A stretch of DNA of 23,939 bases from a virus. The notes under the pieces are model-generated. The model was given only the letters and a program-made list of their open reading frames with translations. It was not told where the DNA came from and did not search any database. Positions 1 through 9,100 of the stretch are shown piece after piece (position 1 is the first letter of the stretch; the number at the start of each line of letters is the position of its first letter). The position numbers and the translations under genes are program-made. Where the stretch lies: the IMG/VR virus record IMGVR_UViG_3300036814_000628, positions 1 through 23,939 of that record. One strand, written 5' to 3'.

Positions 1-82
1 TCTCTTCACATTGTTGTTTGAGTTTCTCAACATATTCTCTTCCATACTTATTGCCCCAATTAACACATAATATATTATTCAT
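1..82 (-). CDS. Partial gene, N-terminus only; possible glycosyltransferase-like protein
   Basis: Reading on the minus strand, an ATG at 82 is preceded by a good ribosome binding site (GGAGA at 91-95, eight bases away) and opens a frame that runs off the left edge. The 27 visible residues begin MNNILCVNWGNKYGREYV. The pattern 'ILCVxWGxKYxxEYVxxL' recalls the start of glycosyltransferase-like proteins seen in marine phages and bacteria; this is from memory of the pattern only, and no catalytic residues are inside the window. It starts 19 bases after the stop of the 190-aa gene and would share its transcript. The protein could equally be an unrelated hypothetical. Confidence 0.55.
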   Translation of the reverse strand, partial: MNNILCVNWGNKYGREYVEKLKQQCEE

Positions 83-101
83 TATGACAATCTCCAGAAT
101 A

Positions 102-674
102 TTATTTTGCGGGGAGGTAAACCCCCTTCACTTCAAATTTTTTGGTAGGAGCAAGTCTCAATTTTGCGTCAGATGTAAATACCATATACCCTAACATTAC
201 ATCCATAGGATTCTCTGCTTTACGAATAAATGTCTTTGCATTTTTGAACTTATCATCAGACTTTGAATTTCTAACAATCTCTTGTTCAAATATTTTTAAT
301 TTAAGTTTAAATAATTCTTCTTTTTGTTCAGCATCTGTGTCATCATAAGCAGACATGAAACCAAAAACAATTTCATTAATCGACTCGGTTGTAGCAGTGG
401 ACCCATCCAAATTTACATCCGGCCTTTTCGCGTAATTACGAAATGCTTCTCTAAACTCTTCACGGAACAGTTCATGACGAGCTTCTGTGCGAATTCTTAT
501 CTGTTCATAAGGAACTTCTATAATAAAATCGCTCCACTGCTGATCTGAATCATCAACTTTGATATAATGTTCCCTAATTTTATCATCTTCATCTTTCCAT
601 AGAACAGCAACGGTGTCCAATTCTGGATTGCTGTAATAATAATCTGTAATTTTATCTGACCATAGATATGACAT
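102..674 (-). CDS. Conserved-type phage protein of unknown function (190 aa)
   Basis: I do not recognise a named family. The protein is soluble and highly charged, with no signal peptide or membrane segment. It starts MSYLWSDKITDYYYSNPE and has an aromatic/acidic N-terminal third, a central helical stretch rich in Arg and Glu (about residues 60-85, 'ARHELFREEFREAFRNYAK'), an acidic Asp/Glu segment near 110-122, and a basic C-terminus. The start at 674 is supported by a CAGGAGA ribosome binding site and by its own late promoter (TATAAATA, 696-703). Its place at the end of the virion gene block and its late promoter suggest a structural or assembly role, which is inference. Whether it is in the particle cannot be judged from sequence. 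Confidence 0.8.
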   Translation of the reverse strand: MSYLWSDKITDYYYSNPELDTVAVLWKDEDDKIREHYIKVDDSDQQWSDFIIEVPYEQIRIRTEARHELFREEFREAFRNYAKRPDVNLDGSTATTESINEIVFGFMSAYDDTDAEQKEELFKLKLKIFEQEIVRNSKSDDKFKNAKTFIRKAENPMDVMLGYMVFTSDAKLRLAPTKKFEVKGVYLPAK

Positions 675-695
675 GTTAATTTCTCCTGTACGGTA

Positions 696-703
696 TATTT
701 ATA
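696..703 (-). promoter_or_regulatory. T4-type late promoter -10 element (TATAAATA) for the 190-aa gene
   Basis: The minus strand reads TATAAATA here, identical to the T4 late promoter element. It lies between the stop of the 321-aa gene (707-709) and the start of the 190-aa gene at 674, 21 bases from the ATG, with the ribosome binding site CAGGAGA in between. By analogy with T4, transcription would begin about six bases downstream. Confidence 0.8.
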
Positions 704-706
704 ATA

Positions 707-1672
707 TTAAACATGCACTATCTTGAGTGTGTTTGTACCAATCGTTGCGGCCGATCCATTTGGAAATTCCTGTGCGCGATAGTCATCGGCGTTTACCAGA
801 TTTGTTGTGTAAGCACCAGCACCATCAAGGCGAGTATCAACAATTGCCGTCCCTCTAGAATAACCAGAGCCATTAATGTTATAACTTAATTTATGTCCAG
901 CGTCATCCTCAGCAGCACGAAACTTAATATCGACTGCAAGTGCTGCGTTAAATGTGGAATCATCTGCTGCCAATGGGCCCTGTGAGATATCTCCACTACT
1001 GTCTGCAAATAGACATGCCGCAGAAGGAAAAGACCTTGCGCGATTTTGTCTTTGTAGAAAATAAGATGTGACATTAGTAGGTTGATCTAATGTCTCTGGC
1101 ATACCAGCGGCAGTATATGCAGCTGTATTTGCACGGGTATCGATAAATACTGCTGTTCCTGCACCAGAAACCTCTGTATAATTCGTAACAGATGACGCAG
1201 TGGCAATTGTATATGTTCCGTTGGTTGTGGCATCCTCTGATGCAGTAATTATTGCGTCCAGTGTTGCATAGATAAAGGTATCAACATAATCGGCTTGCGT
1301 CATTACCTGTAAATCATTATCACCATTAATATATAGTGGATAACCAATAGCACCCAGATCACCAGCAGCAGAACCATCTGTATTATAGGTTGGTCCAGTA
1401 ATCTTATCGTATGTAGTTCCTGTAACTACACTAGGTTCTGCCGTTGTACCTTCTGCCGGTGCTGCGTCTACTGCTGTTAACCCAGCACCAGCCTGCATTC
1501 TTGTATCCGTCAAGCCGGGGGTCAATGTACCACTAGCAGACACAACAGTAAGAGTTACAGTTGGTGCTTGGGCATACAGATATGCAATGTATGCATACCA
1601 CTCAGTTCTTTCACCAGTAGTCATCTCTACAATATTTGTTCCGTCATATTTTACTGGGATACGAACAGCCAT
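707..1672 (-). CDS. Virion structural protein, probably fibre- or tail-associated (321 aa)
   Basis: The N-terminus 'MAVRIPVKYDGTNIVEMTT' matches the 'PIKYDGTxLQEMT' opening that I recall from structural proteins of marine T4-like phages encoded next to tail-fibre genes. The rest is low in charge and rich in Thr, Ala, Gly and Ser, as in beta-rich fibre or decoration proteins. About residues 215-300 hold a more conserved-looking segment ('NRARSFPSAACLFAD' and 'SYNINGSGYSRGTAIVDTR'). There is no enzyme motif. The start at 1672 has a GAGGAAT ribosome binding site and sits just after a late promoter variant that overlaps the stop of the upstream fibre gene. A role as a fibre, fibre connector or receptor-binding accessory is inference from location and composition. 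Confidence 0.8.
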   Translation of the reverse strand: MAVRIPVKYDGTNIVEMTTGERTEWYAYIAYLYAQAPTVTLTVVSASGTLTPGLTDTRMQAGAGLTAVDAAPAEGTTAEPSVVTGTTYDKITGPTYNTDGSAAGDLGAIGYPLYINGDNDLQVMTQADYVDTFIYATLDAIITASEDATTNGTYTIATASSVTNYTEVSGAGTAVFIDTRANTAAYTAAGMPETLDQPTNVTSYFLQRQNRARSFPSAACLFADSSGDISQGPLAADDSTFNAALAVDIKFRAAEDDAGHKLSYNINGSGYSRGTAIVDTRLDGAGAYTTNLVNADDYRAQEFPNGSAATIGTNTLKIVHV

Positions 1673-1692
1673 TTAATTATTCCTCATAACAA

Positions 1693-1700
1693 TATTTATG
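1693..1700 (-). promoter_or_regulatory. Variant late promoter element (CATAAATA) for the 321-aa gene
   Basis: The minus strand reads CATAAATA, one base from the T4 late consensus. It overlaps the TAA stop of the 559-aa fibre gene (1696-1698) and lies 20 bases upstream of the ATG at 1672. This is the same spacing as the perfect elements before gp25 and the 285-aa gene, which supports it despite the mismatch. Confidence 0.6.
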
Positions 1701-3375
1701 CACCAGCACCATGCAATGTTTTCAAGGTTGATCCAGCTGCGTTTTTAATTAAGAGAGTTGAAAGTGTTTTAAGTTCTGCTGAACTAATCGCATCGTTTGC
1801 CATTTTTGCTTCTGTTATTGAGTTATCTACCAAGTTAGCGATTAAAATTGAATTTGCAGGAAGAACTGGTATCTGACTAAAAGTTACAACACCGTTAGAT
1901 GCAATTGCAATTGCATCTGCATCACCAGCAGAACCAATGTTTGCTGCATTTGGAATAACGATGCTACCACCAGAAGTATGAACTGTCCCCGTCTGATCCG
2001 GTAACGTGATCGTCCGATCAGCAGTTGGGTCTGTGATTGTCAGTGTGGTTTCAAAATCATCAGCAGTTGCACCTTCAAATACTACAGCATTTGCTGCGTT
2101 CATGGTCACAGTATTAACTTGAGTAGTTGTACCACTTACTGTTAGGTTACCACTGATTTCAACATTCGCATTAATATCAACTAATGTAGCATTCAGTTCG
2201 ATCTCATCAGTAGCATTAATATCCAAAATAGCATTAGTGGGTGCGCCAATATTCTGTGATGCATCATTGAACTGGATGACGTTTGTGCTGTTTAACAGAA
2301 TACCAGTGTCGTGAACATGAGTTAGTGTTACTTCATTGTTATCCCCAAGACCAATTACAGCACCATCAGCCAAGAACACATCACTAAATTGTAATGAGGT
2401 CGTACCTAATGCAGCACCGTCTTGAGCGTCAGGTAAGAAAGAAGTTGATGCCGTTATTGCTGTGCCTGATATTGTACTAGCACCAACTATTGTGCCTGAT
2501 GCATCAAGGTTCGTTACATTCGCCGCAGCAGCAGCGCCAGAGCCAAGTATTCCGTCCAAGGTGCCAGTGAAGCCGGTGGCTGTGATCTGATCGGTGACTG
2601 TGATTGCATCGACATATAAGGCGCGCCACCGTACCCCCGTGGTGCCGAGATCATCTGTACTGTCAGTGTCGCTGACAACAGCATCTCCATGAGTCGTAAC
2701 GCCTGTGATTAAGGCAGTTCCAGAGACATCCAGGTTGGCGTTAACATCCACGAGAGTAGCATTTAGCTCAACCTCATCAGTGGCGTTGATATCCAGAATG
2801 GTGGCTGACGGGGCATTAATATATTGGCTGGAATCAGAAAATTGAAGCTGCATCGCGCCGTTCAGCAATATTCCCGTATCGTGAACATGCGTTAATGTAA
2901 CTTCTTGATCATTACCAAAACTAATAATAGAACCATCACCAAGAAATAAGTCAGACCATTCTAGTGCGGCAGAACCCAGCGCATTTACATTAGCAGAAGC
3001 AGGAGTGAGTGCAGGAAGACTTGATAGCGCAGTAGACAGGGCCATCTTCTTGAGAGTGCCACCATCATTAATTAAGAAGTGGTCTAGGTCAGCAAATGTT
3101 GTTGTGGTTGCACCAGCATCAGAATTGCCAGTGGTAACAACTGTACCAGTAACATTCGGAAGAGTGATTGTTCTGTCAGCTGTTGGATCAACGACTGTAA
3201 GAGAGGTTTCATAAGCATCCTCAGTCGCACCTTCAAATACTAGTATTGAATTTGCAGCAGTTAAAAGACCTGCAAACGTAACAGCACTAACATCTGACCG
3301 AAGATTATTATATTCTGTAACAAGTTCTTCTAGTGTTTTCTCTAGTGATAATTCAGCTGCGGTTACTGTTGCCAT
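1696..3375 (-). CDS. Tail fibre-like protein with internal duplications (559 aa)
   Basis: This is a beta-rich, low-charge fibre protein. Residues 1-40 are mostly helical and may form an attachment segment. A module 'FEGATxDxxETxLTxxDPTADRTITLP' occurs at residues 42-83 and again at 428-469, and a longer module of about 88 residues, containing 'VTLTHVHDTGILLN' and 'LDINATDEhELNATLVDhNAN', occurs at 133-220 and 323-410, exactly 190 residues apart. The region 481-506 ('GSAGDADAIAIASNGVVTFS') is also present in the 285-aa protein. These motifs are typical of tail fibres of marine phages. The C-terminus ends in an Ala/Ser-rich stretch with no recognised intramolecular chaperone. The gene follows the 75-aa coiled-coil gene with a TAAAATG junction. 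It probably contacts the host surface, though no receptor can be inferred. Confidence 0.85.
   Translation of the reverse strand: MATVTAAELSLEKTLEELVTEYNNLRSDVSAVTFAGLLTAANSILVFEGATEDAYETSLTVVDPTADRTITLPNVTGTVVTTGNSDAGATTTTFADLDHFLINDGGTLKKMALSTALSSLPALTPASANVNALGSAALEWSDLFLGDGSIISFGNDQEVTLTHVHDTGILLNGAMQLQFSDSSQYINAPSATILDINATDEVELNATLVDVNANLDVSGTALITGVTTHGDAVVSDTDSTDDLGTTGVRWRALYVDAITVTDQITATGFTGTLDGILGSGAAAAANVTNLDASGTIVGASTISGTAITASTSFLPDAQDGAALGTTSLQFSDVFLADGAVIGLGDNNEVTLTHVHDTGILLNSTNVIQFNDASQNIGAPTNAILDINATDEIELNATLVDINANVEISGNLTVSGTTTQVNTVTMNAANAVVFEGATADDFETTLTITDPTADRTITLPDQTGTVHTSGGSIVIPNAANIGSAGDADAIAIASNGVVTFSQIPVLPANSILIANLVDNSITEAKMANDAISSAELKTLSTLLIKNAAGSTLKTLHGAGA
2146..2979 (-). 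repeat. Internal duplication of an 88-residue fibre module in the 559-aa gene
   Basis: Two copies encode residues 133-220 (2716-2979) and 323-410 (2146-2409), offset by exactly 190 residues with no gap in the alignment. Both contain 'EVTLTHVHDTGILLN', followed by 'QFxDxSQxIxAPxxxILDIN' and 'ATDEhELNATLVDhNAN'. A third, more diverged copy is in the 285-aa gene (12020-12283). Confidence 0.85.
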
Positions 3376-3376
3376 T

Positions 3377-3604
3377 TTATTTCTCTTCCACTAATTGTTT
3401 TAATAGGGATTTAATCTCGTGCATTTCACATTTTAAATTATTAATTTCCCTAGCAGTTTCTCTAATTTCATCCCTATGTCTCTGTGTTTCTCCAGCACGT
3501 TTTTTTGCAGTCTCAAAAGCCGACCTATTTGTATTTAGTATCGCGTGACTACGATTATCTCTTGCCAAATCTGAATGGCCCTCTACTTTAAGAAGTTCAC
3601 TCAT
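3377..3604 (-). CDS. Small coiled-coil protein, possible fibre assembly or connector factor (75 aa)
   Basis: The protein begins MSELLKVEGHSDLARDNRSH, is very rich in Glu, Lys, Arg and Asn, and from about residue 28 to the end looks like one continuous amphipathic helix with heptad-like spacing ('EINNLKCEMHEIKSLLKQLV'). Short proteins with 'LxRDxxSxAIINTN' openings and such helices are common among marine T4-like phage virion genes; their function is unknown to me. The ATG at 3604 follows the stop of the 849-aa gene by one base (TAAAATG), and its own stop has the same relation to the next gene, so translation is probably coupled. A TTG six codons upstream is possible but less likely. It may be a chaperone or coiled-coil adaptor for the fibre encoded next; that is inference. 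Confidence 0.82.
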   Translation of the reverse strand: MSELLKVEGHSDLARDNRSHAILNTNRSAFETAKKRAGETQRHRDEIRETAREINNLKCEMHEIKSLLKQLVEEK

Positions 3605-3605
3605 T

Positions 3606-6155
3606 TTATGTTGCCAACGCAAGAACTCTGAGCTGCCTAATTTTAGGTGGCCTAGCAGAGTTAGTTGTTCTCATAACAATCTTAATTTGGAATGTAATAA
3701 AGTCATCTAGTGGAGTTCCAATACCATCGTCAGTTACACCAGCAGTATATTCATATTCATTGAACTGGCTCAATGAAAGAGATGGATTGACAACAACATC
3801 CGGCCCTCCCGATCCAGCAACCGTTCCATCATCATTGAAGAATTTATAATCAATTTCATCAAAATCAAATGCATCATCCGGCCGCAAAATTTTATACAAC
3901 ACCTTGATACTAGCAGCATCTTCTCTGTTCGCATCTAAAATAACTCGTATCGATGTTGCGGCGTTCTTTAAAGTTATTTTCTTAGTTAAATATATTGCAG
4001 CATTATTATCACCCTCTGGTTCAGTCATTGCTTTGTATATTGAGGTTGGATATACATCAGATGAAGAATCGATTACATTTACCTTGTTTGCAACAGCAAC
4101 CATAGACATCCTTTGCGTGTCAATAACAGGAGATACTCTAGAATTAGCTGATGATAAAGTAACAGGCATACTAAGAGATTTAACACCAGACAATTCATTT
4201 GTTTCATTAATAGTAGATGAAACCATATTAGAAGTATCCCAATAATAATTATCATCTAAAGGAATCGTTCTAGTAGTTGTAGATTTTACAAATGAAGTTT
4301 CTGATCCACTGGGGCTTGTTGCACTTGTTCCTTTAATTCCTGCGTCCAAAGAAGTTTTTGGTGGTACTAAAGTACCTATGTTTGTAGTAGAAACATCATA
4401 CTGAGCATTTTCTGTTGCAGTAACAACACTACCACCAAAGGAAGATGTACCACCATCGCCATCAACAACTGGTGTAGTTGAAAGAGTGATTGTATAATCA
4501 TCAATACCAATATTACCTATCGCAGTGTGTGTCTTATTAATATCATACAGTGGCACCTTATGAAGTTGATATAATTCTACAGTTGCTCCATTCGCATGGG
4601 ACGCCGCAGTTGTACTATTTGCTGCCCGTGTGGCGCTGGTAATACCCGTTCCAGAGATAGTTTCATAGCTTATGATCTCGTCATCTATCTTAATATAATA
4701 TACGCTGGATGCATCTCTAGAATATTTACCGCTTGTATCATCAAAGTTTGTTCCACTTGTTAATGTGATTGAAGTTGCTGTTGAAGTAATAGTACCATTT
4801 AGAGTAGTAGTTGCTCCAGACTTAACACCATCAATAGTGACGTTATTACTTGTACTATACATACCATGATGGGAATGAAGAATTTTCAAAGTTGTGTTGT
4901 TATCAAGCATTTCAATAGGAATATCCTCAAGAGTTCTTGAAGGTAAATTTTTATTCTGTAGAGTAACTAAACCAGCAGCTGTTGTGTCAAATACCGCACG
5001 TTTCAGTGAGAACTTCATATCTTGAGTAGGTGAAGCAACCCACGTTCTATTACCAGAACTCTTAAACAATACCCCCATATGAGGTTGATATGTAATCTCA
5101 TTTCCATCAGTATCTTGTGTTCCCTGATCAGAAATCCATACTTTATACTCTGGCGTATTTGCTAATAGACAAATACAATATTCTGATCCACCCATTACAT
5201 ACACAGGGGAGTCAAATGTGAAAGTTGTGGCAGTATTTCCATCGTTAGAAACTGAAATCTGAGAAGATTGTAATGTCTTTCTACCAAAGGGCAAAATCTT
5301 TTTTGCAGGATATCCGTTAATTACATTCCGAATTTCCATCCGTACAGGATAAGTATCATCCTTTTCAAAGAAAAATATATCACAAGAAGTTAAAAATGAA
5401 TCGGATAGCGCACTCTGGGCAGTGGTCGTTATAGTGGCCGCGCTTCGGAGACTTTCGGATACCATAAAGGTTTGTGCAATAGGATCACCACCATCATCAT
5501 CATCGCCATTACGATCATCATCAATATCATCATCACTCTCACTATTCCCCTGAAAGCTTGTTGTTTCGGACTGCACCAGTGATGATGTTCTTACAATCGC
5601 GTTTCTTGTAGAAATAATAGTTTCTTGTTGAGTATCCAATACACCTTTAGCAAAATAAGTTGCTTCAGCATAAGTTTCTCTTGCAACAATTTCACTAGCC
5701 CCGTCCCCTATTTGCCGATTATTTACATCTGAAGTTATAATAAACTCAAGGTCACCAGTTCTAAACTTAGGATTACCGTCAATTTTTGGGTCAGGAATAT
5801 CAAATATGCCTTCACAATTACCAACTGCATCTGTGATTAAATTACTACCAGCAACAGGAGTTGCAACATCAGAGAAATTTGCAAATGTAGTTGATAGCGC
5901 GCCACTTGAAGCAGGAGTAATATAAGAATCAACCGCCTTCTGATCAAAATATACATACACCTTCGTAAAAGGTTTCATACTTTTTGCTGTGAAAAGTATT
6001 TGATTTGCTCTCACGAATGGAATGACAGTCTGAGCAACAGACTTGACTCCTACACTTGTGAGCTCAATATCCTCAACCACTTCTGATAAAGAACCAGTTC
6101 TTGTTTGTGATCTTGTTCCACCACCAATGGTGGGGCTTGGTCTACTATGTGGCAT
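3606..6155 (-). CDS. Large baseplate/tail structural protein with jelly-roll-like domain (849 aa)
   Basis: N-terminal residues 1-75 ('VIPFVRANQILFTAKSMKPF') match the opening of large structural proteins found after DUF4815 proteins in many T4-like phages. Residues 205-224 form a very Asp-rich tract, directly followed by 'DPIAQTFMV', a conserved motif that in this family opens a beta-sandwich domain (about 225-395; 'TFDSPVYVMGGSEYCICLLA', 'EYKVWIS'). Residues about 450-530 carry a separate module ending 'IDDEIISYETISGTGITSAT' and 'AASHANGATVELYQ', seen in many phage structural proteins. The C-terminal part is beta-rich. The start at 6155 has an AAAGGGG ribosome binding site. It is likely a baseplate-periphery or fibre-network component. 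No T4 gene equivalent is claimed. Confidence 0.85.
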   Translation of the reverse strand: MPHSRPSPTIGGGTRSQTRTGSLSEVVEDIELTSVGVKSVAQTVIPFVRANQILFTAKSMKPFTKVYVYFDQKAVDSYITPASSGALSTTFANFSDVATPVAGSNLITDAVGNCEGIFDIPDPKIDGNPKFRTGDLEFIITSDVNNRQIGDGASEIVARETYAEATYFAKGVLDTQQETIISTRNAIVRTSSLVQSETTSFQGNSESDDDIDDDRNGDDDDGGDPIAQTFMVSESLRSAATITTTAQSALSDSFLTSCDIFFFEKDDTYPVRMEIRNVINGYPAKKILPFGRKTLQSSQISVSNDGNTATTFTFDSPVYVMGGSEYCICLLANTPEYKVWISDQGTQDTDGNEITYQPHMGVLFKSSGNRTWVASPTQDMKFSLKRAVFDTTAAGLVTLQNKNLPSRTLEDIPIEMLDNNTTLKILHSHHGMYSTSNNVTIDGVKSGATTTLNGTITSTATSITLTSGTNFDDTSGKYSRDASSVYYIKIDDEIISYETISGTGITSATRAANSTTAASHANGATVELYQLHKVPLYDINKTHTAIGNIGIDDYTITLSTTPVVDGDGGTSSFGGSVVTATENAQYDVSTTNIGTLVPPKTSLDAGIKGTSATSPSGSETSFVKSTTTRTIPLDDNYYWDTSNMVSSTINETNELSGVKSLSMPVTLSSANSRVSPVIDTQRMSMVAVANKVNVIDSSSDVYPTSIYKAMTEPEGDNNAAIYLTKKITLKNAATSIRVILDANREDAASIKVLYKILRPDDAFDFDEIDYKFFNDDGTVAGSGGPDVVVNPSLSLSQFNEYEYTAGVTDDGIGTPLDDFITFQIKIVMRTTNSARPPKIRQLRVLALAT

Positions 6156-6182
6156 TACAATACCCCTTTGTAATTATTTTTA

Positions 6183-9100
6183 TTAATCATCATCATCGCC
6201 GTCATCATCCTCACGCTGCTGCCAATCCCACGGGGGGCCTTGTCTACCCTCGCCGTCTCTACCTCGGCCGCCAGCATTACCCCATCCTGGGTGATGAAGC
6301 ATCTCTGGAAGCTGTGGTACTCCCCCCCAAGTAACTTGCCATGCGTTCCAAACAGTGCCCAAATTATTACCAGCGCTTGCAAGTACAGCATCATAATTAC
6401 CATTTTCATTAAGTATTAATATTGGTGCAATCTCTGTTTCAAACCAGTTATCCTGCTCAGGGTTTAGTGAGACACTTCCTTTCCAAACAGCAGTTATAAA
6501 TGGAGCAACACGCTCAACAGTACTTGCAAAGGGTTGTTCTGATAAAACTTCTTCTGTATATGGTAGAGTGATAAGATCACCTGTTTTTTGATAACCAGCA
6601 GATGTTCTTGCCGCATCCGTAGATACAGATTCTTCTAAGTCAACAGACTTGGAAATATGAGATGGACGAAGTACTCCGTGTCGAAAGTCCATAGAATTTT
6701 TATAGTCTTTATGGAAGGCATCACCAACAACATGTCCTTGGAAATTATCAACAACAAATCCAGATTTAAATCTATTTAATCCATTTGCATCTGTTACTTC
6801 AAATGAAGCAGCATCTCTCTCCAAAAGATTTAATGTTGTCATCTTTTCAACCGCTGTCACTCGCCGCTCTATCTTACCAATATCTTTCATGGTAAATCTT
6901 TGATTTCTAGTTCTTACAACACTAACAGATTTTGTTCCAAAAGTATATGGGTTTAAAGAAATATCAGCAAGCCTCATAACACCTACTGGTAAGTCTGGGG
7001 GCTGTGGTACTTCAGCAGATGCACCATCTATAATAGAGATGGCACCCCTATCATCAATTATAAGTGATGATTGCCTTCCTAGATAATATTCAAAGTCTGA
7101 TTGAATAGTTGATCCTGGCTTACAAACATCAACGGTTGATGATCCTGTACCATCATATTGTCTTGAATAAAAATCAAATGAGTTTCCAGTAATCTCATCA
7201 ATTGTTCCTAGATTACTTGACGCACCAGCAATATCCTCAACTCTTGGTCGAAAATCATAAGCATCCCTCAATTTAATCCCCGTTGCAAAATCAGATGGAA
7301 TCCTGCTATACCCCATCTGATCCGCAATATTAATATATGAATCAACAGTCAGGACATCACCTGAGCCATGTTCCATATAATCATATATAACTAGTAATCT
7401 TCCTATAGGAGCTGCAACGCTGGGTTTTCTAGAAATTCGTGCAATATCATAAAAATTATCTCTCATCCCGGTATCAAATAAGAATTTGTTTGTAACATTT
7501 ATACTTCCATCAGTAAGAGCGCTAATCACAGCAGTTGCACCAGAACTTGATCCTGTAATTGTTTCTCCTGATACAAACGCAATGTCGGTTGAAAGAACAT
7601 AGCTCATGGGAGAAACAATGTCAACAATTCTTGCCGTTGCAGTAGATGTCCCGCCTGTAATTTTCTCTCCTTTAGTAAATGTCCCAGACTGGGTAATCAA
7701 TGTAAGTTCTGGAGCAAGAGCATCTGTACTTGCACTCTCAGAATCAAACACTGCAACAAGCTTAAAGGCATCTGCTCTACCAAGAGAAATAGTTTTATCT
7801 GTCGGCCGAGTTCCATAAGCATCTGTAGTTCCAGATGTTACTTTCAACTGTTTCATTAATTTTACTGTTTTAAATTTCTGAGTAATAGAGGTTTTAAGAA
7901 GTGTCGCACTAAGTTTTACTTTTGCAGAATCACCTAAAATAGTGCTATCTGTAATTGTAATAGATGTCGATCCGGTGCCACTAATTGTATTAGCGATACT
8001 AACAACATCCCCCGCTACGCCTGTGCCATCTCCAGCAGTAAGAATAGACATTGTATAGTCTGCTTCAGCATGTGATGTAAATGTTTCATTAGAACCAGTA
8101 GTAAAAACAACAACGCCAGAGGAATTACATGTTCCAATAAACTGTCGTCGGACAGTATACTGTGTATCACTCGCTCCGTCATTTGTTGCAGTTAGAAGAG
8201 TTTTTACCGCAGTCTTAGGTAGACTGAAAAGTGCTATATTTTTCTCTGGAAATTGCAACTTTGCAGATACAGGAGTTTCCAAATCTATGAACTCATTTCC
8301 TTCACTAATAATAGAACCATCTGCACGAGTAGTACTTTCTTCGAGAATAATTGTTTGTAGATTTATTGCGCTGGTCACCAGAAAATCAGCGGTAAAGTCC
8401 TGACCAGAATCTGCATCTTCCATGAAGACTTGTTTGAAATTACCAAAATTAAAGGTTTCTACGCTTGAGATTGTAAGGTCTGTATTACCTGAGTTCTCAA
8501 TTATCGCTCCGGTTTCAGCAGAGTCGGATGCTGTAATTGTTTCTCCAGCGGCGAATGTCCCAACTACGGAAGTTAGATTAACTAGTGTTGCAGAAGTTCC
8601 CGCTGCATAAACAAGGCCTGTAGCACCAGAGGTGCTACCAGTGACCAAAACCCCGCCGTTTGTGTGAGATGCAAGGAGTGTTGGGGATGGTGTGTCACTC
8701 AAAGTTAATTTTGTAAAGGGACGAATATCAAACAGATATAGTTTGTAGACAGATTCGATATTTGTTCCACTTGCTCCAGCTACACCAGAATTATATTCTA
8801 TTGCGCGAGCGCGACCAATGCCGATAAGATTTCCATTCGCCGAACCTCTGGTACTAGTAAATGCATCATAAAATTGTAAAGTCATAAATGGTGAAGCTTC
8901 ACCTGTAATTGCTGTTATATCAGGACTTCCAAAGACGTTTGATATAAGTGCATAATTGCCCGCATCAAAGGTTGAGATGCCAGCATTAACTGTATCAAAA
9001 TCTCTTGCTTTGTTGAGGTCTTTTACTCTTCCGCGACTTTTTTCAATTTCATAACCATTAATATATGCCTTTCCTGACGAAACTATAAGGGAAAGAAGAG

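Noticed and set aside
3605-3622. Upstream TTG start giving an 81-aa version of the small coiled-coil protein
   Set aside because: It would overlap the 849-aa gene, uses TTG, and adds residues not matching the conserved-looking 'MSELL' start; the ATG at 3604 forms the same TAAAATG junction as its neighbour.
5485-5540. CATCATC trinucleotide run as a microsatellite or regulatory repeat
   Set aside because: It is in frame and encodes the Asp tract of the 849-aa protein, so it is treated as coding; possible length variation is noted in the findings.
6155-6409. 84-codon minus-strand frame overlapping the end of the DUF4815 gene
   Set aside because: It lies in an alternative frame of a well-supported gene and has no domain or convincing ribosome binding site; composition is that of a frame-shifted read of Gly/Asp codons.
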